A DNA stretch of 64,000 nt from Aeromonas encheleia (GCF_900637545.1 NZ_LR134376.1:695001-759000); one strand, 5' to 3'; numbered from the stretch's first letter, positions 29,583 to 38,657 are shown. Numbers and translations are program-made. The notes: a model not told the origin generated them from the sequence alone.

Positions 29583-29729
29583 TCTGGCGCGGGGAGTTCA
29601 CCCCCGTTTCTTTATCCTGCCCCCCACAATCCTTGGCGGCGCCGGAGTCGGCACCATCCTTTTACTTATCAGGGCAGTCTGGCTAGACTTCGCCTCCCAC
29701 TTCTTATTCAGCCGATACCTGCCTAGCCC

Positions 29730-30950
29730 ATGACCTTTAACGAACTCGCCCTAGCTCCCGCCCTGCTGGCCGCCCTGCCTGCCGACTTGCATACCCCGAC
29801 CCGCATCCAGCAACTAGCCATTCCGGTGGCGCTGGCGGGGCAGGATCTGCTGGCGCTGGCCCAGACCGGCAGCGGCAAGACCCTGGCGTTCGGTCTGCCG
29901 TTGCTGCAACGGCTGGACTCGACCTCCGATCGGGTGCAGGGGCTGGTGCTGGTGCCGACCCGCGAGCTGGCCACCCAGGTGAGCGCCGCGCTGCAGGGAG
30001 GTGCCGAGGCGCTGGGGCTGCGTGTCCTGACCCTGTGTGGCGGGGTGGCGCAGGAGCAGCAACAGGCCGAGCTGGCGCTGGGGCCGCAACTGCTGGTGGC
30101 GACCCCGGGGCGGCTGCGCGACTTGCTGGCCCAGCGCTTGCTGGGGTTGAGCAACCTGCGTGCGCTGGTGCTGGATGAGGCGGATCGCCTGCTGGAGATG
30201 GGCTTCTGGCCCGATATCCAGTGGCTGATGAACGCCATGCCTGCGCAGCGGCAGAACCTGCTGTTCTCCGCCACCCTGCCAACCGAGCTGGAGAGCCTGG
30301 CCACCGGTCTGCTGACGAACCCGGTGCGCATCGAGGCGGATCCGCTCAACGGCCTGGTGAGCGAGATCGAGGAGCGGCTCTATCTGGTCAACAAGAGCGG
30401 CAAGGTGCCGGCGCTGATCGGCTTGCTCAAGGAGCAGGATTGGCCTCAGGTGCTGGTGTTTATCAGCGCCAGGGACGATGCCGACGGGGTGGCCAGGAAG
30501 CTCGCCAAGGCGGGTATAGCGGTGGCGGCCCTGCATGGGGACAAGGATCAGGCGGTGCGGGAGCAGGCGCTTGCCGACTTTAAGGCGGGCAAGGTACGGG
30601 TGCTGGTGGCCACGGACCTGATGGCGCGTGGCATCCATGTGGAGGCGCTGCCCGTGGTGATCAACCTGGACCTGCCCGCCAGCGCCCCCGTCTATGTGCA
30701 TCGCATCGGCCGCACCGCCCGCGCCGGGCGCAAGGGGCTCGCCATGTCCCTGGTCTGCCACGGCGAGACCGAGACCCTCGCCGCCATCCGCACCCTGACC
30801 GGCCGTGAGCTGGCGCTGGCCGAACTGGCCGGCTTCCCGGTGACCGACCAGCCCGCCAGCGGGGAGGGCAAGCGCGCCCCCAGAGACAAGCAGGCGAATC
30901 GCCGCACCGCCAACAAGCGCAGCGTCAAGCAGTTCAAGGGCAAGGCGTGA
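29730..30950 (+). CDS. DEAD-box RNA helicase (RhlE-like)
   Basis: An ATP-dependent RNA helicase of 406 residues. The Q motif is PTRIQQLAI, motif I AQTGSGKT at 44-51, motif Ia PTRELATQV, motif II LDEADRLLEMGF, motif III FSATLP, and motif VI HRIGRTARAG. A basic, Lys/Arg-rich tail after about 365 (KRAPRDKQANRRTANKR) would bind RNA. It lacks the long extra domains of DeaD and most resembles the RhlE group. Monocistronic in appearance. The role is probably RNA remodelling in ribosome assembly or decay, inferred from the family. Confidence 0.9.
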   Translation: MTFNELALAPALLAALPADLHTPTRIQQLAIPVALAGQDLLALAQTGSGKTLAFGLPLLQRLDSTSDRVQGLVLVPTRELATQVSAALQGGAEALGLRVLTLCGGVAQEQQQAELALGPQLLVATPGRLRDLLAQRLLGLSNLRALVLDEADRLLEMGFWPDIQWLMNAMPAQRQNLLFSATLPTELESLATGLLTNPVRIEADPLNGLVSEIEERLYLVNKSGKVPALIGLLKEQDWPQVLVFISARDDADGVARKLAKAGIAVAALHGDKDQAVREQALADFKAGKVRVLVATDLMARGIHVEALPVVINLDLPASAPVYVHRIGRTARAGRKGLAMSLVCHGETETLAAIRTLTGRELALAELAGFPVTDQPASGEGKRAPRDKQANRRTANKRSVKQFKGKA

Positions 30951-31050
30951 TGTCGCTCGCCGCCGCCTGAGATAGCGCCTCCCAGCTGGTCAGTATCAAA
31001 GGACGCCTGTTTCGCTATGCTGCATGGGTGAAATCATGGAGGGATAAGCG

Positions 31051-32544
31051 ATGACGACTTTGGTAATGGGCCCCCTGCTGGGGCTCGAATCCGACACACA
31101 ATACAGCATCTGTTTTCTGGCGGGAGCGGACTGCAAGGCGGCTGACGTCAGAGTCAATGGCAAGCTGCTGGCCGCCAGCAAGCAGGCGGATACCCCCAAA
31201 GGCGGCTTCTGGCGAGCGCTCTGGTCGGCCCCCGCCAAGGCCAAGACCGGCACCATCGGCTACGAGATCCTGCTGGATGGGGTGCCCGCCCAGGATCTGG
31301 CCGGGGCTGAGCAGTGGCAGTTTCATCTGCCGGGCCTGAAAGATCAGGTGCTGATTGGCTATGCCTCCTGCAACGGTTTCTCCGACTTCAAGCTGCTCAC
31401 CTCCACCCCCCAGCCCTACGCCATGTGGGACAAGCTTGCCGCTGAACACCAGGCGCATCCCTTCTCTCTGCTGCTGATGGGGGGGGATCAGGTCTATGCC
31501 GATTCTCTCTGGACCACGGTGCCGACCCTGAAGGCCTGGAACGAGCTGGACAGAACCGAGAAGGTCAAACGCAAGGCGACCCGCACCATGGAGGAGCAGA
31601 TCGATCGTTTCTATTGCGAGCTCTACTGCAAGCAGTGGGGCCGCCCCGAGGTGGCGCGCATGCTGGCCCGGGTGCCCAATGCCATGATGTGGGACGATCA
31701 CGACATCTTCGATGGCTGGGGCAGCTACCCCGCCGACTTGCAGGGCTGCGAGGTCTACCAGGCCATCTATGCCGCCGCCGCCAAGTATTTCCGGCTGTTC
31801 CAGCTGCGCTCCGGCGCCAATGGATCCTTGCTGGATCCGGTGAACCTGAGTCACCACTCCTGGCGGCTGACCTTTAGGGGCTATCAGATCCTGGCGCTGG
31901 ACAACAGGGCGACCCGCAGCCAGAGCCAGGTGATGAGCCGGGGGCAGTGGGATCAGGTCAATGGGGCGCTGGCCGCTTGCAGCGAGGGGCACCTGCTGGT
32001 GATGGCGGGGGTGCCGGTGGTCTATCGGGACTTCGCCTTCACCGAGGCGGCGCTGGATGCCACCCCCTGGGAGGAGGAGCTGACCGACGATCTCAAGGAT
32101 CACTGGCGCGCCAAGGCGCACGAGGGGGAGCGGGCCCGCCTCATCATGCGGCTGCTGGACAACGCCCAGCAGCGGCGCAAGGCCGACAAGGGGGCGTCCA
32201 GAACCCTGATCCTGTCGGGGGATGTGCACGTGGGTTGCCTCGGGGTCATTCAGGACAGGCGGGTGGGCAAGGGGGTGATGAATGTGCATCAGCTGGTCTC
32301 CTCCGGCATAGTGCATCCCTGCCCGACCCAGTTCCAGTGGATGGGGATCCTCGCCATGACCAACGATGAGCCCGAGTATCTCGACGAGAGCCGGCTGATC
32401 CGCACCGAGCTGATCAAGCCGTTCGGCGCCACCCTCTACCTGCGCACCCGCAACTTCGCCACCCTGCAGATGGGCAGCGATGACAAGCTGTGGGCCAACT
32501 GGCATTGCGAGAACGGGCTGGCGGCCAGCTACCCGCTGGCCTGA
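31051..32544 (+). CDS. PhoD-like metallophosphatase
   Basis: A 497-residue protein of the alkaline phosphatase D/PhoD-like group. Metal-site blocks are GYASCNG (about 107), MGGDQVYAD (about 144), VPNAMMWDDHDIFDGWGSYP (about 205-225) and LSGDVHVG (about 388). No signal peptide or twin-arginine motif is visible, so it is probably cytoplasmic, unlike classical secreted PhoD. GGAGGGATAAGCG gives a clear start. Substrate unknown; phosphodiester or phosphomonoester hydrolysis is likely. Confidence 0.85.
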   Translation: MTTLVMGPLLGLESDTQYSICFLAGADCKAADVRVNGKLLAASKQADTPKGGFWRALWSAPAKAKTGTIGYEILLDGVPAQDLAGAEQWQFHLPGLKDQVLIGYASCNGFSDFKLLTSTPQPYAMWDKLAAEHQAHPFSLLLMGGDQVYADSLWTTVPTLKAWNELDRTEKVKRKATRTMEEQIDRFYCELYCKQWGRPEVARMLARVPNAMMWDDHDIFDGWGSYPADLQGCEVYQAIYAAAAKYFRLFQLRSGANGSLLDPVNLSHHSWRLTFRGYQILALDNRATRSQSQVMSRGQWDQVNGALAACSEGHLLVMAGVPVVYRDFAFTEAALDATPWEEELTDDLKDHWRAKAHEGERARLIMRLLDNAQQRRKADKGASRTLILSGDVHVGCLGVIQDRRVGKGVMNVHQLVSSGIVHPCPTQFQWMGILAMTNDEPEYLDESRLIRTELIKPFGATLYLRTRNFATLQMGSDDKLWANWHCENGLAASYPLA

Positions 32545-32557
32545 GGCGATTGAGCAA

Positions 32558-32586
32558 TAAAAAGGGCCCGTAACGGGCCCTTTTTC
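32558..32586 (+). terminator. Terminator after PhoD-like gene
   Basis: AAAAAGGGCCCG-TAA-CGGGCCCTTTTT is a perfect stem with A and T flanks. It can act in both directions between the convergent phosphatase and foldase-like genes. Confidence 0.92.
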
Positions 32587-32624
32587 GTGTCTGCTGCGTG
32601 CCGGACCGTGATGTCAGCCTGGCG

Positions 32625-33416
32625 TCAATCCGTTCGGGGCCTGCCCTGCTCCTGGACGAAGAAGTCGCGCCTGAACTGGCCAAGCACCTGCTCCCTGTGC
32701 TGCTGCCAGCGCTCGTCGTCCATGGCGCCCTGACTGGCCGCGAGTTGCTGTTCCAGCTCGGCCAGCTGCAGCTGATAGCGGCTGCGTTGATCCAGCTGCT
32801 GCTGGCGCGCCCCGGCGAAGGCCAGGCTGGCCTCGGCCCGCCCGGCGGGCAGGAAGTGGCGCGCCAGGGTCTCCAGCTCCTCGTCCCCCCATAGCTGACG
32901 CGCCTGCTGCAGGCGGGCATCCGGGTTGAACAGATCCGCCGCCAGATCCGGGTATTGCGCCGCCCACTCATCCTGCAGCCGGGTCAGGGCGGCCAGCCGC
33001 TCGGCCAGGGTCAGCTGTTCGCCATCGCTGGCCAGCTGCGCCAGCGCCTCGGCGTAGCGCCCCTGCAACAGGGTCAGGCTCTCCCCCTCGCTCAGCCACT
33101 GCGACTCCACGCCGGCCAGATTGGCCAGCCGCTCGACCAGCGGCTGATCGCTGTCGGCGATGTCACCGGCGAGCTGCTGGCTCATCCCCTCCGGCATGGC
33201 GCGCCAGCTCTGGGGTGCCTTGGTGGCGCCAGTGGCCGCGGTGGCGGTGGCGTCATGTGCGGCGACCCCCGGCTGAACGGGCTGCGGCGGGCTGGCACTC
33301 GGCGGCGTCCCTGCTTGGGAGGCTGCCGCCGCCGATCCGGACTCATCCTGCCGGCCGAGCGTGAGCAGCAACAGCGAGAGGACCGCCAGGGCCAGGATCC
33401 CGTGGCGGCGTTTCAT
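32625..33416 (-). CDS. Lipase-foldase-like membrane-anchored protein
   Basis: A 263-residue protein that I assign only tentatively. Residues 5-21 form one hydrophobic anchor, 22-70 are Ala/Pro/Ser-rich, and the rest is a long Gln/Leu/Arg-rich helical region. This is the layout of steryl/lipase-specific foldases (LifO): anchor, linker, helical clamp. Segments such as DLFNPDARLQQARQLWG and LDQRSRYQLQLAELEQQL resemble the foldase C-terminal helices, but the canonical RXXFDY motif is not obvious. The start overlaps the sphingomyelinase stop by 4 bp (ATGA), implying coupled synthesis and a role in its folding or secretion. A coiled-coil protein of another kind is possible. Confidence 0.55.
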   Translation of the reverse strand: MKRRHGILALAVLSLLLLTLGRQDESGSAAAASQAGTPPSASPPQPVQPGVAAHDATATAATGATKAPQSWRAMPEGMSQQLAGDIADSDQPLVERLANLAGVESQWLSEGESLTLLQGRYAEALAQLASDGEQLTLAERLAALTRLQDEWAAQYPDLAADLFNPDARLQQARQLWGDEELETLARHFLPAGRAEASLAFAGARQQQLDQRSRYQLQLAELEQQLAASQGAMDDERWQQHREQVLGQFRRDFFVQEQGRPRTD

Positions 33417-34732
33417 CGGGCTATCTCTCCCTTGACCGGGAAGTGATCGGAGAGGTTGCTGGCGGGCCAGAGGCTGCCATCGCTGCTGCGCGGGATCCAG
33501 ACGCTGTTGAGGTTGTGGCTGGCGGCGCCGTACTCCCGGCTCACCAGCAGATAGTCCAGGTACTCGACGTTGGCACCGCCGGAGAGGGGCCCGCCAGCGT
33601 AGGGATTGAGCCTGGGATCGAAGGTGGCCTCGGTGTAGCCGCCATAGGCGGGGGCATGGGCGTTCAGATTGGCCAGCATGTTGGCGTAGTCGTCGGCGAA
33701 CTTGCGCTTGTTGACGTTGAAGTCGCCGCCGTAGATGACGGTGTCCGTGGCCGGGATCTTGAGGCTGGTGGCCAGGCTGCGGATCTGGCCGAACTGGATC
33801 TGGCGCAGCCGCCTCGCCTCGTCGGTGTCGAAGCTGGCGGTGTGGGTGGCGAACAGGTGCCAGGCCTTGCCGCCCTTGATCACCTCGGCGTACATCACCC
33901 CCTTGTCGGCGAAGCAGTCGGTGCCGGTGCACTGGGGATAGACCAGCTGGGCCTCGCGCACTATGGGGTAGCGGCTGACGATCACCACGCCGCCGTCGTG
34001 GATGTTGATCCCCGGCTTGTCGAGCACCTTGGTCTGGTAGGGATACTCCTTCGCCAGCGCCTGCAGGAAGCCCTCGCGCCGGCCATCGAACACCTCCTGC
34101 AGCAGCAGGGCGTCATAGCCCTTGAGATAGTCGGGCAGCAGGGTCAGCCGCTCGCCGATGCTGGAGGCGATCACCGGCAGGGCCCAGACGTTGTAGCTGG
34201 CCACCTTGAGCTTGTCCTCCGCCGGCTCCGGCTGTTCCTCTTGCCGGGCGGGGGTCAGCATATAGTGCAGATCGTCGTAACGGCCGGTGTACTTGGCGGC
34301 GAAGGCCAGCTCCTGCGGGCCTTGGGTGCGATGCAGGACGCGATCGCTCTGCCAGCCGGAGCTGGCGGTCGGCGTCTCACCGCCGTGCTGCAGTGTGGTG
34401 TTCCACCAGGTACCCTCCATCAGCTGGTTGAGGCGATAGGTGTCGCCGCCGGCGGTGGTGACACGGGTCTCGAACAGATAGTTTTTGCCCGCCTTCACCC
34501 CCTCGTAGCGATTGAAGCTGAGCACCATGGCGCTCTCCCAGGGGCCCAGCTCTGTCCTGTGCTGAGTCCACTGGCTGCCCGGCTGCAACTGGCCGCTGCC
34601 GCTCTGGCGGATCTCCAGCTGCAAGGGCTCGGGGCCGTTGTTGGTGAGGTAGACGTCGGTATCGGCCAGCGCCTGCAACGGCAACTGGCAGGCCAGCAGC
34701 AGGGCGGAGTAACTCAGGGTCTTGTGCATCAT
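33413..34732 (-). CDS. Secreted sphingomyelin phosphodiesterase
   Basis: A neutral sphingomyelinase-type phosphodiesterase of 439 residues, member of the endonuclease/exonuclease/phosphatase fold. The signal peptide spans 1-23 (QALA). An N-terminal beta-rich region (24-155) precedes the catalytic domain: VASYNVWALP, LLQEVF, YGGDFNVNKRKFADD, LDYLLVS and the final SDHFPVKGEIA, giving the metal and catalytic Asn/Glu/Asp/His set. Known relatives are haemolysins that cleave sphingomyelin in host membranes. AAGGA lies before two adjacent ATGs (34732 or 34729). The downstream foldase-like gene overlaps by 4 bp. Confidence 0.85.
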   Translation of the reverse strand: MMHKTLSYSALLLACQLPLQALADTDVYLTNNGPEPLQLEIRQSGSGQLQPGSQWTQHRTELGPWESAMVLSFNRYEGVKAGKNYLFETRVTTAGGDTYRLNQLMEGTWWNTTLQHGGETPTASSGWQSDRVLHRTQGPQELAFAAKYTGRYDDLHYMLTPARQEEQPEPAEDKLKVASYNVWALPVIASSIGERLTLLPDYLKGYDALLLQEVFDGRREGFLQALAKEYPYQTKVLDKPGINIHDGGVVIVSRYPIVREAQLVYPQCTGTDCFADKGVMYAEVIKGGKAWHLFATHTASFDTDEARRLRQIQFGQIRSLATSLKIPATDTVIYGGDFNVNKRKFADDYANMLANLNAHAPAYGGYTEATFDPRLNPYAGGPLSGGANVEYLDYLLVSREYGAASHNLNSVWIPRSSDGSLWPASNLSDHFPVKGEIAR

Positions 34733-35043
34733 GAAGTCCTTTTGGTTGAGGCACGGTGGAAACTGACTGTTATGGCGGGCATAGAGGTCATTTCATTTAC
34801 ATTTTTGTTACAAGTAAATGAAAGGCCCCATATGGGTAGAGTGGGATTTATGGAGGGGAGTGAACGGTGCGGGGAGGGGCGCTGGTGTGGTCGGGGGCTC
34901 AGGGAGGCGAAGGGCGCGTTAAGGTCATGGACGAGTCGGCAGGAGCCGACTCAGGTATTGGTTCTATGGCTAAAAGGGGGACGCTGGCGGGAGAGGGTTA
35001 GCAGCCGCTGTCGCGACGGAGGGAACTGGTCGCGGGCCGGGGC
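34733..35043. other. Region upstream of the sphingomyelinase gene
   Basis: No gene is seen. Two exact inverted repeats occur: TTTCATTTAC/GTAAATGAAA at 34791-34823, in the probable promoter zone and a candidate operator, and GAGTCGGC-AGGA-GCCGACTC at 34933-34952, a hairpin without T-tract that lies downstream of the next minus-strand gene. Confidence 0.5.
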
Positions 35044-35343
35044 TTAGCGCACCTGGCTGAAGTCGTGGATCTCGCCGGCCCTCGGGTTGAAGCGGGGATC
35101 CCTGTCCTGATCGCGGGCGACCCAGGCCATGGCCTGGCAGAAGCTCTCCCGCTTGGCGAACTCCTCGCGCACCTGATCGATGGCACGCTCGGCCTTGCGC
35201 CGCTCCATCTTGCTGGCCTTGCGATCGCTGAACTGCTGTTGCTGATCCAGCATCCATTCGGTGAAGGCCTGTCGGCATTCGGCTTCATTGGCCGCCTGGA
35301 CGGGCAGGGCGCCGCACAGGGCAAGCAGGAGGAGAACACGCAT
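35044..35343 (-). CDS. Small exported hypothetical protein
   Basis: A 99-residue protein not recognised. A signal peptide at 1-18 (PVQA) is clear, leaving a mature protein of about 81 residues with two cysteines (AECRQAF and ESFCQAM), which may form a disulfide, and a highly charged helical middle (DRKASKMERRKAERAIDQ). It is probably periplasmic. A weak binding site precedes the start. It stands between the sphingomyelinase and the OppA-like gene on the same strand but with wide gaps on both sides. Confidence 0.65.
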   Translation of the reverse strand: MRVLLLLALCGALPVQAANEAECRQAFTEWMLDQQQQFSDRKASKMERRKAERAIDQVREEFAKRESFCQAMAWVARDQDRDPRFNPRAGEIHDFSQVR

Positions 35344-35453
35344 TACGGATGGGGACGGGTGGCCGGCTGGAGTCAGGATGGCGGCATTTTATGCCGAGAG
35401 CGGGGATCGGGACAATGCCGAAATGGGGCCAGTCGGGCTGGCCCCGTTCCGTA

Positions 35454-37058
35454 TCAGTGCTTGATGAGGTAGAGCTGGCGGCTGTAGGCCACGTCTTCCG
35501 GATTGTTGATGGGGTAGCCCTTGAGCCAGGGCTTGATCAGCCGGGCATTGGTGTACTGGTAGATGGGGGCGATCGGCGCCTCATCCAGCAGTATGGTCTC
35601 GGCCTCATCGAACAGCCGGGCCCGCTCGCGCTCATCCTGGCTCCTGGCCGCCAGGGCCAGCAGCTCGTCGTAGCGGGCGTTGGCGAAGCGGGCCATGTTA
35701 CCGCTGTGATGAGAGCCCCACAGGCCGAGGAAGGCGGAAGGATCGTTGTAATCGGCCACCCAGGAGGAGCGGATCACCTCGAACTGGCCGCTCTGGCGGC
35801 TGTCGAGATAGGTCTTCCACTCCTGATTGGTGAGCTCGACCTGGGCCCCCAGTTTCTGCTTCCACAGGCTGGCGATGGCCAGCGCCATCTTCTTGTGGAT
35901 CTCCGCCGTGTTGTAGAGCAGGGTCAGCTTGAGTGGCCTGGTCGGGCCGTAGCCCGCCTCTTTCAGCAAGGCCCTGGCCTTCTCGTCCAGCTCGCGCTGG
36001 CTGCTGCTGGAGAGCAGGTTGGCGGCGGGCTCAAAGCCCGCGGTCACGTCCGGGGTGAAGTGATAGGCCGGCTTCTCGCCGGTGCCCAGCACCTTGTTGG
36101 CGATCAGCCCCCGATCGATGCTGTAGGAGAGCGCCTTGCGCACCCGCACATCGTTCAGCGGCGCCTGCTGGGTGTTGAAGGCGTAGTAGTAGGTGCCGAG
36201 CTGCTCCGGGGTATAGACCTCCCCCGGGATCTGCTTCATCAGCTTCTGGTACAGCTCCTTGGGGAAGGATTCGGTGATCTGCAGATCGCCCGCCAGGTAG
36301 CGCTTGGTGGCGGCGCTCTCCTGGTTGATGGGCACGAAGGTAACCCTGGTCAGCACTGTGTGGGCGCGATCCCAGTAGTAGGGGTTCGGGGTCAGCTCCA
36401 GCTTCTCGTTCACCACCCGGTGACTCAGCACGAAGGCGCCGTTGCCGACCAGCTTGCCCGGCTGGGTCCACTGGTTGCCATATTGCTCCATGCTGGCTCG
36501 GTGCAGCGGCGACAGGCTGGGGTGGGTCAGCAGGCTCAGGAAGTAGGGCACCGGCTGGGAGAGCCTGACCCTCAGGGTGTGGTCGTCGAGCGCCTCCACC
36601 CCGAGTGCCTCGGGAGCCAGCTTGCCCGCCACTATCTCGTCCACGTTGGTGAAGTGGGCCAGCTGGGCGAACCAGGCGAAGGTGGCGGCCTCCTTGGGAT
36701 CCACCAGCTTGCGCCAGCCGTAGACGAAGTCGGCGGCCCGCACCGGATCCCCGTTGGACCAGCGCGCATCCGGTCGCAGATGGAACGTAAACTGCTGGTT
36801 ATCCTCGCTCTCCCAGCGTTCGGCGACCCCGGGCAATACCTTGCCATCCGGCCCCTGGGTCAGCAACCCCTCGTAGAGATCCCGCAGCACCTGCAGCTCG
36901 GGCAGACCGACCAGCTTGAGCGGGCTCAGGCTGGTCGGCTCGTCCTTGAGATGACGCACGACCGCCTGCTCAGCGGCGAGTTGGGTGCCGGGGGGAACAT
37001 CGGCGGCCTGGACACAGGCGGCGCCAAGCAGGGCCAGCAGGGGACTCCATCCTTTCAT
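35454..37058 (-). CDS. Periplasmic oligopeptide-binding protein (OppA-like)
   Basis: A solute-binding protein of family 5, 534 residues. The signal peptide ends near residue 18 (CVQA). Family landmarks are LKDEPTSLSPLKLVGLPELQVLRDLYEGLLT, FHLRPDARWSNGDPVRAADFVYGWRKLVDP and GNGAFVL. It resembles OppA/MppA, which bind oligopeptides or murein tripeptide for an ABC importer. No permease or ATPase genes are adjacent, so it is an orphan that would borrow another system's channel. The ATG is preceded by AAGGATCAACC. Confidence 0.9.
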   Translation of the reverse strand: MKGWSPLLALLGAACVQAADVPPGTQLAAEQAVVRHLKDEPTSLSPLKLVGLPELQVLRDLYEGLLTQGPDGKVLPGVAERWESEDNQQFTFHLRPDARWSNGDPVRAADFVYGWRKLVDPKEAATFAWFAQLAHFTNVDEIVAGKLAPEALGVEALDDHTLRVRLSQPVPYFLSLLTHPSLSPLHRASMEQYGNQWTQPGKLVGNGAFVLSHRVVNEKLELTPNPYYWDRAHTVLTRVTFVPINQESAATKRYLAGDLQITESFPKELYQKLMKQIPGEVYTPEQLGTYYYAFNTQQAPLNDVRVRKALSYSIDRGLIANKVLGTGEKPAYHFTPDVTAGFEPAANLLSSSSQRELDEKARALLKEAGYGPTRPLKLTLLYNTAEIHKKMALAIASLWKQKLGAQVELTNQEWKTYLDSRQSGQFEVIRSSWVADYNDPSAFLGLWGSHHSGNMARFANARYDELLALAARSQDERERARLFDEAETILLDEAPIAPIYQYTNARLIKPWLKGYPINNPEDVAYSRQLYLIKH

Positions 37059-37235
37059 GGTTGATCCTTCAAATTGTGTGAAGCGGGGAGAAAACTCGGC
37101 GAGAAATGATCGCCGCCAGATGGGAAATTATGATATCCCCTTTGCTGGTCAGACCGCCAGCCTGAGTCCCCTGATATCCGGGGCCTCATGGCGCCTTATT
37201 TGTCCCCGCGCCGCGCGCGGGAAGAGGAGTGAACG

Positions 37236-37943
37236 ATGAGAGCATGGATGTTGCTGGCTTGCCTACTGAGCCAGGGTGCCTGGGCGCTGGCGCCCTGCGA
37301 GCGCACCAGCCAGGTGGGCAGCTGGTGCGAGGTCAGTCTGGATCAGCTGCACCCGACCCAGGGCGGTGTGGGCCAGATACAGGTCGACAGCACCCAGGCC
37401 GAGCTGGCCGACAAGAGTGCAGAGCAGCTCGACAAGTTGATGAAGAAGAAGGAGATCCCCGTCGTCATCGCCCCCGATGGCGGCTACTGGCTGGTGGACC
37501 GGCACCACCTGAGCAAGGCGCTGTGGCAGCAGGGGGTGAAGCGGGCGCGGGTCAAGGTGATCGCCCGGCTGCAGGACAAGGCCAGCTTCTGGAGCCAGAT
37601 GCAGAATCACCACTGGGCCTGGCTGAAGGATGAGCAGGGCCAGCCGCTGACCCCGCAGCAGTTGCCGAGGCACATCGGCGAGCTGCCGGATTACCCCTAC
37701 CGAACCCTGGCGGGCCTGCTGCAGGATGCGGGCTATTTCAGCAAGAAGGATCAGGTCTACTTCGTCGAGTTTGCCTGGGCCAGCTGGCTCGGCCAGCAGA
37801 TGGACTGGCTGCCGGTCAATGCCGCCAACCTGGCGGATCGCCTCGCCCAGGCCAAGCGGCTGGCGTGCAATGACAAGGCCAAGGGCTTGCCGGGCTATCC
37901 CGGCAAGCAGTGTCGCCTCAACCCGCCGCGCAGTGGCAGCTGA
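37236..37943 (+). CDS. Exported ParB-like nuclease-fold protein
   Basis: A 235-residue protein with signal peptide at 1-18 (WALA) and a ParB/sulfiredoxin-like fold of the ParBc_2 type. The motif YWLVDRHHLSKALWQQG (about 88-104) corresponds to the ParB box; it is preceded by VSLDQLHPTQGGVGQIQVD. Cysteines in CERTSQVGSWCEV near the mature N-terminus could form a disulfide. Unlike chromosome-partition ParB it is predicted to act outside the cytoplasm. Homologues exist as uncharacterised proteins; whether it is a nuclease is unknown. GAGGAGTGAACG precedes the ATG. It is divergent from the OppA-like gene. Confidence 0.8.
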   Translation: MRAWMLLACLLSQGAWALAPCERTSQVGSWCEVSLDQLHPTQGGVGQIQVDSTQAELADKSAEQLDKLMKKKEIPVVIAPDGGYWLVDRHHLSKALWQQGVKRARVKVIARLQDKASFWSQMQNHHWAWLKDEQGQPLTPQQLPRHIGELPDYPYRTLAGLLQDAGYFSKKDQVYFVEFAWASWLGQQMDWLPVNAANLADRLAQAKRLACNDKAKGLPGYPGKQCRLNPPRSGS

Positions 37944-37965
37944 ATCAGGGGCAAGAATGGGACTG

Positions 37966-37991
37966 ATGCGGGGCGCCTGGGCGCCCCGCAT
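37966..37991. terminator. Hairpin between convergent genes
   Basis: TGCGGGGCGCC-TG-GGCGCCCCGCA is a perfect palindromic stem between the ParB-like and CatB-like genes. No strong T-tract follows, but the stem is very stable. Confidence 0.65.
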
Positions 37992-38657
37992 CTATTCTCC
38001 CTGGCTGGCATCCTGCCAGCGGGCGGCGGCTTGTTCCAGCAGCGCCACCTCTCCTTGCTGGATCAGCGGTAGCAGGGCCTGCACCTGCTCATCCGGCCAA
38101 TCCCACCAGGCCAGCGCCAGCAACCGGGTTATCTCGTCCTGGGGGAAGCGCTGGCGGATCACTCTGGCGGGGGAGCCGGCCACCACGCAATAGGGCGGCA
38201 CATCCCGGGTGACCAGGCTGCGGGCGGCGATGATGGCGCCATCCCCTATGGTGACGCCCGGCATGATCATGGCTTCCATGCCGATCCAGACGTCATTGCC
38301 GATGCGGGTATCGCCGGCGGGTCTATAGCTGCGTTGCAGGGCCTCCGGGGTGGCGAAGGGATAGGTGCTGATGAAGGCCGGGTTGTGGGTGTGGTTGCCG
38401 CCCATGATGATCTTCACCCCGGCGGCGATCTGCACATAGTCGCCTAGATGGAGCCGGTCTATGTGCCAGATCGGCTCCCAGCCGGTGTCGGCGGAGCGGC
38501 TCCAGCGGTCGCCGTGCAGGTAGCGCACGACTTCCTCTTCGAAGGGGCCGTCCCAGGCTCCCGAGTAGTAGCTGTGTCGCCCCTTGAGGCAGATGTTGGG
38601 ATTGGTCACCGTCAGATGCAGGTATTCGACCTGCGACCAGTGTTGGCAGATGGTCAT
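37992..38657 (-). CDS. CatB-like hexapeptide acetyltransferase
   Basis: A xenobiotic acyltransferase of 221 residues with left-handed beta-helix repeats (IAAGVKIIMGGNHTHN, IGNDVWIGMEAMIMPGVTIGDGAIIAARSLVTRDVPPYCVVAGSPARVIRQRF). The active-site histidine is in GGNHTHN at about 87-92. Relatives include CatB chloramphenicol and Vat streptogramin acetyltransferases, but many chromosomal members have other or unknown substrates, so resistance should not be assumed. GAGGAACACAGCA precedes the ATG. A 25-codon ORF lies 51 bp upstream on the same strand. Confidence 0.88.
   Translation of the reverse strand: MTICQHWSQVEYLHLTVTNPNICLKGRHSYYSGAWDGPFEEEVVRYLHGDRWSRSADTGWEPIWHIDRLHLGDYVQIAAGVKIIMGGNHTHNPAFISTYPFATPEALQRSYRPAGDTRIGNDVWIGMEAMIMPGVTIGDGAIIAARSLVTRDVPPYCVVAGSPARVIRQRFPQDEITRLLALAWWDWPDEQVQALLPLIQQGEVALLEQAAARWQDASQGE

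Noticed and set aside
33443..35047. A 534-codon plus-strand frame opposite the sphingomyelinase
   Set aside because: It crosses the intergenic region and two hairpins and has no conserved motifs.
37992..38657. Labelling the CatB-like enzyme as an antibiotic resistance gene
   Set aside because: Chromosomal hexapeptide acyltransferases of this family often have other substrates; sequence alone does not show resistance.
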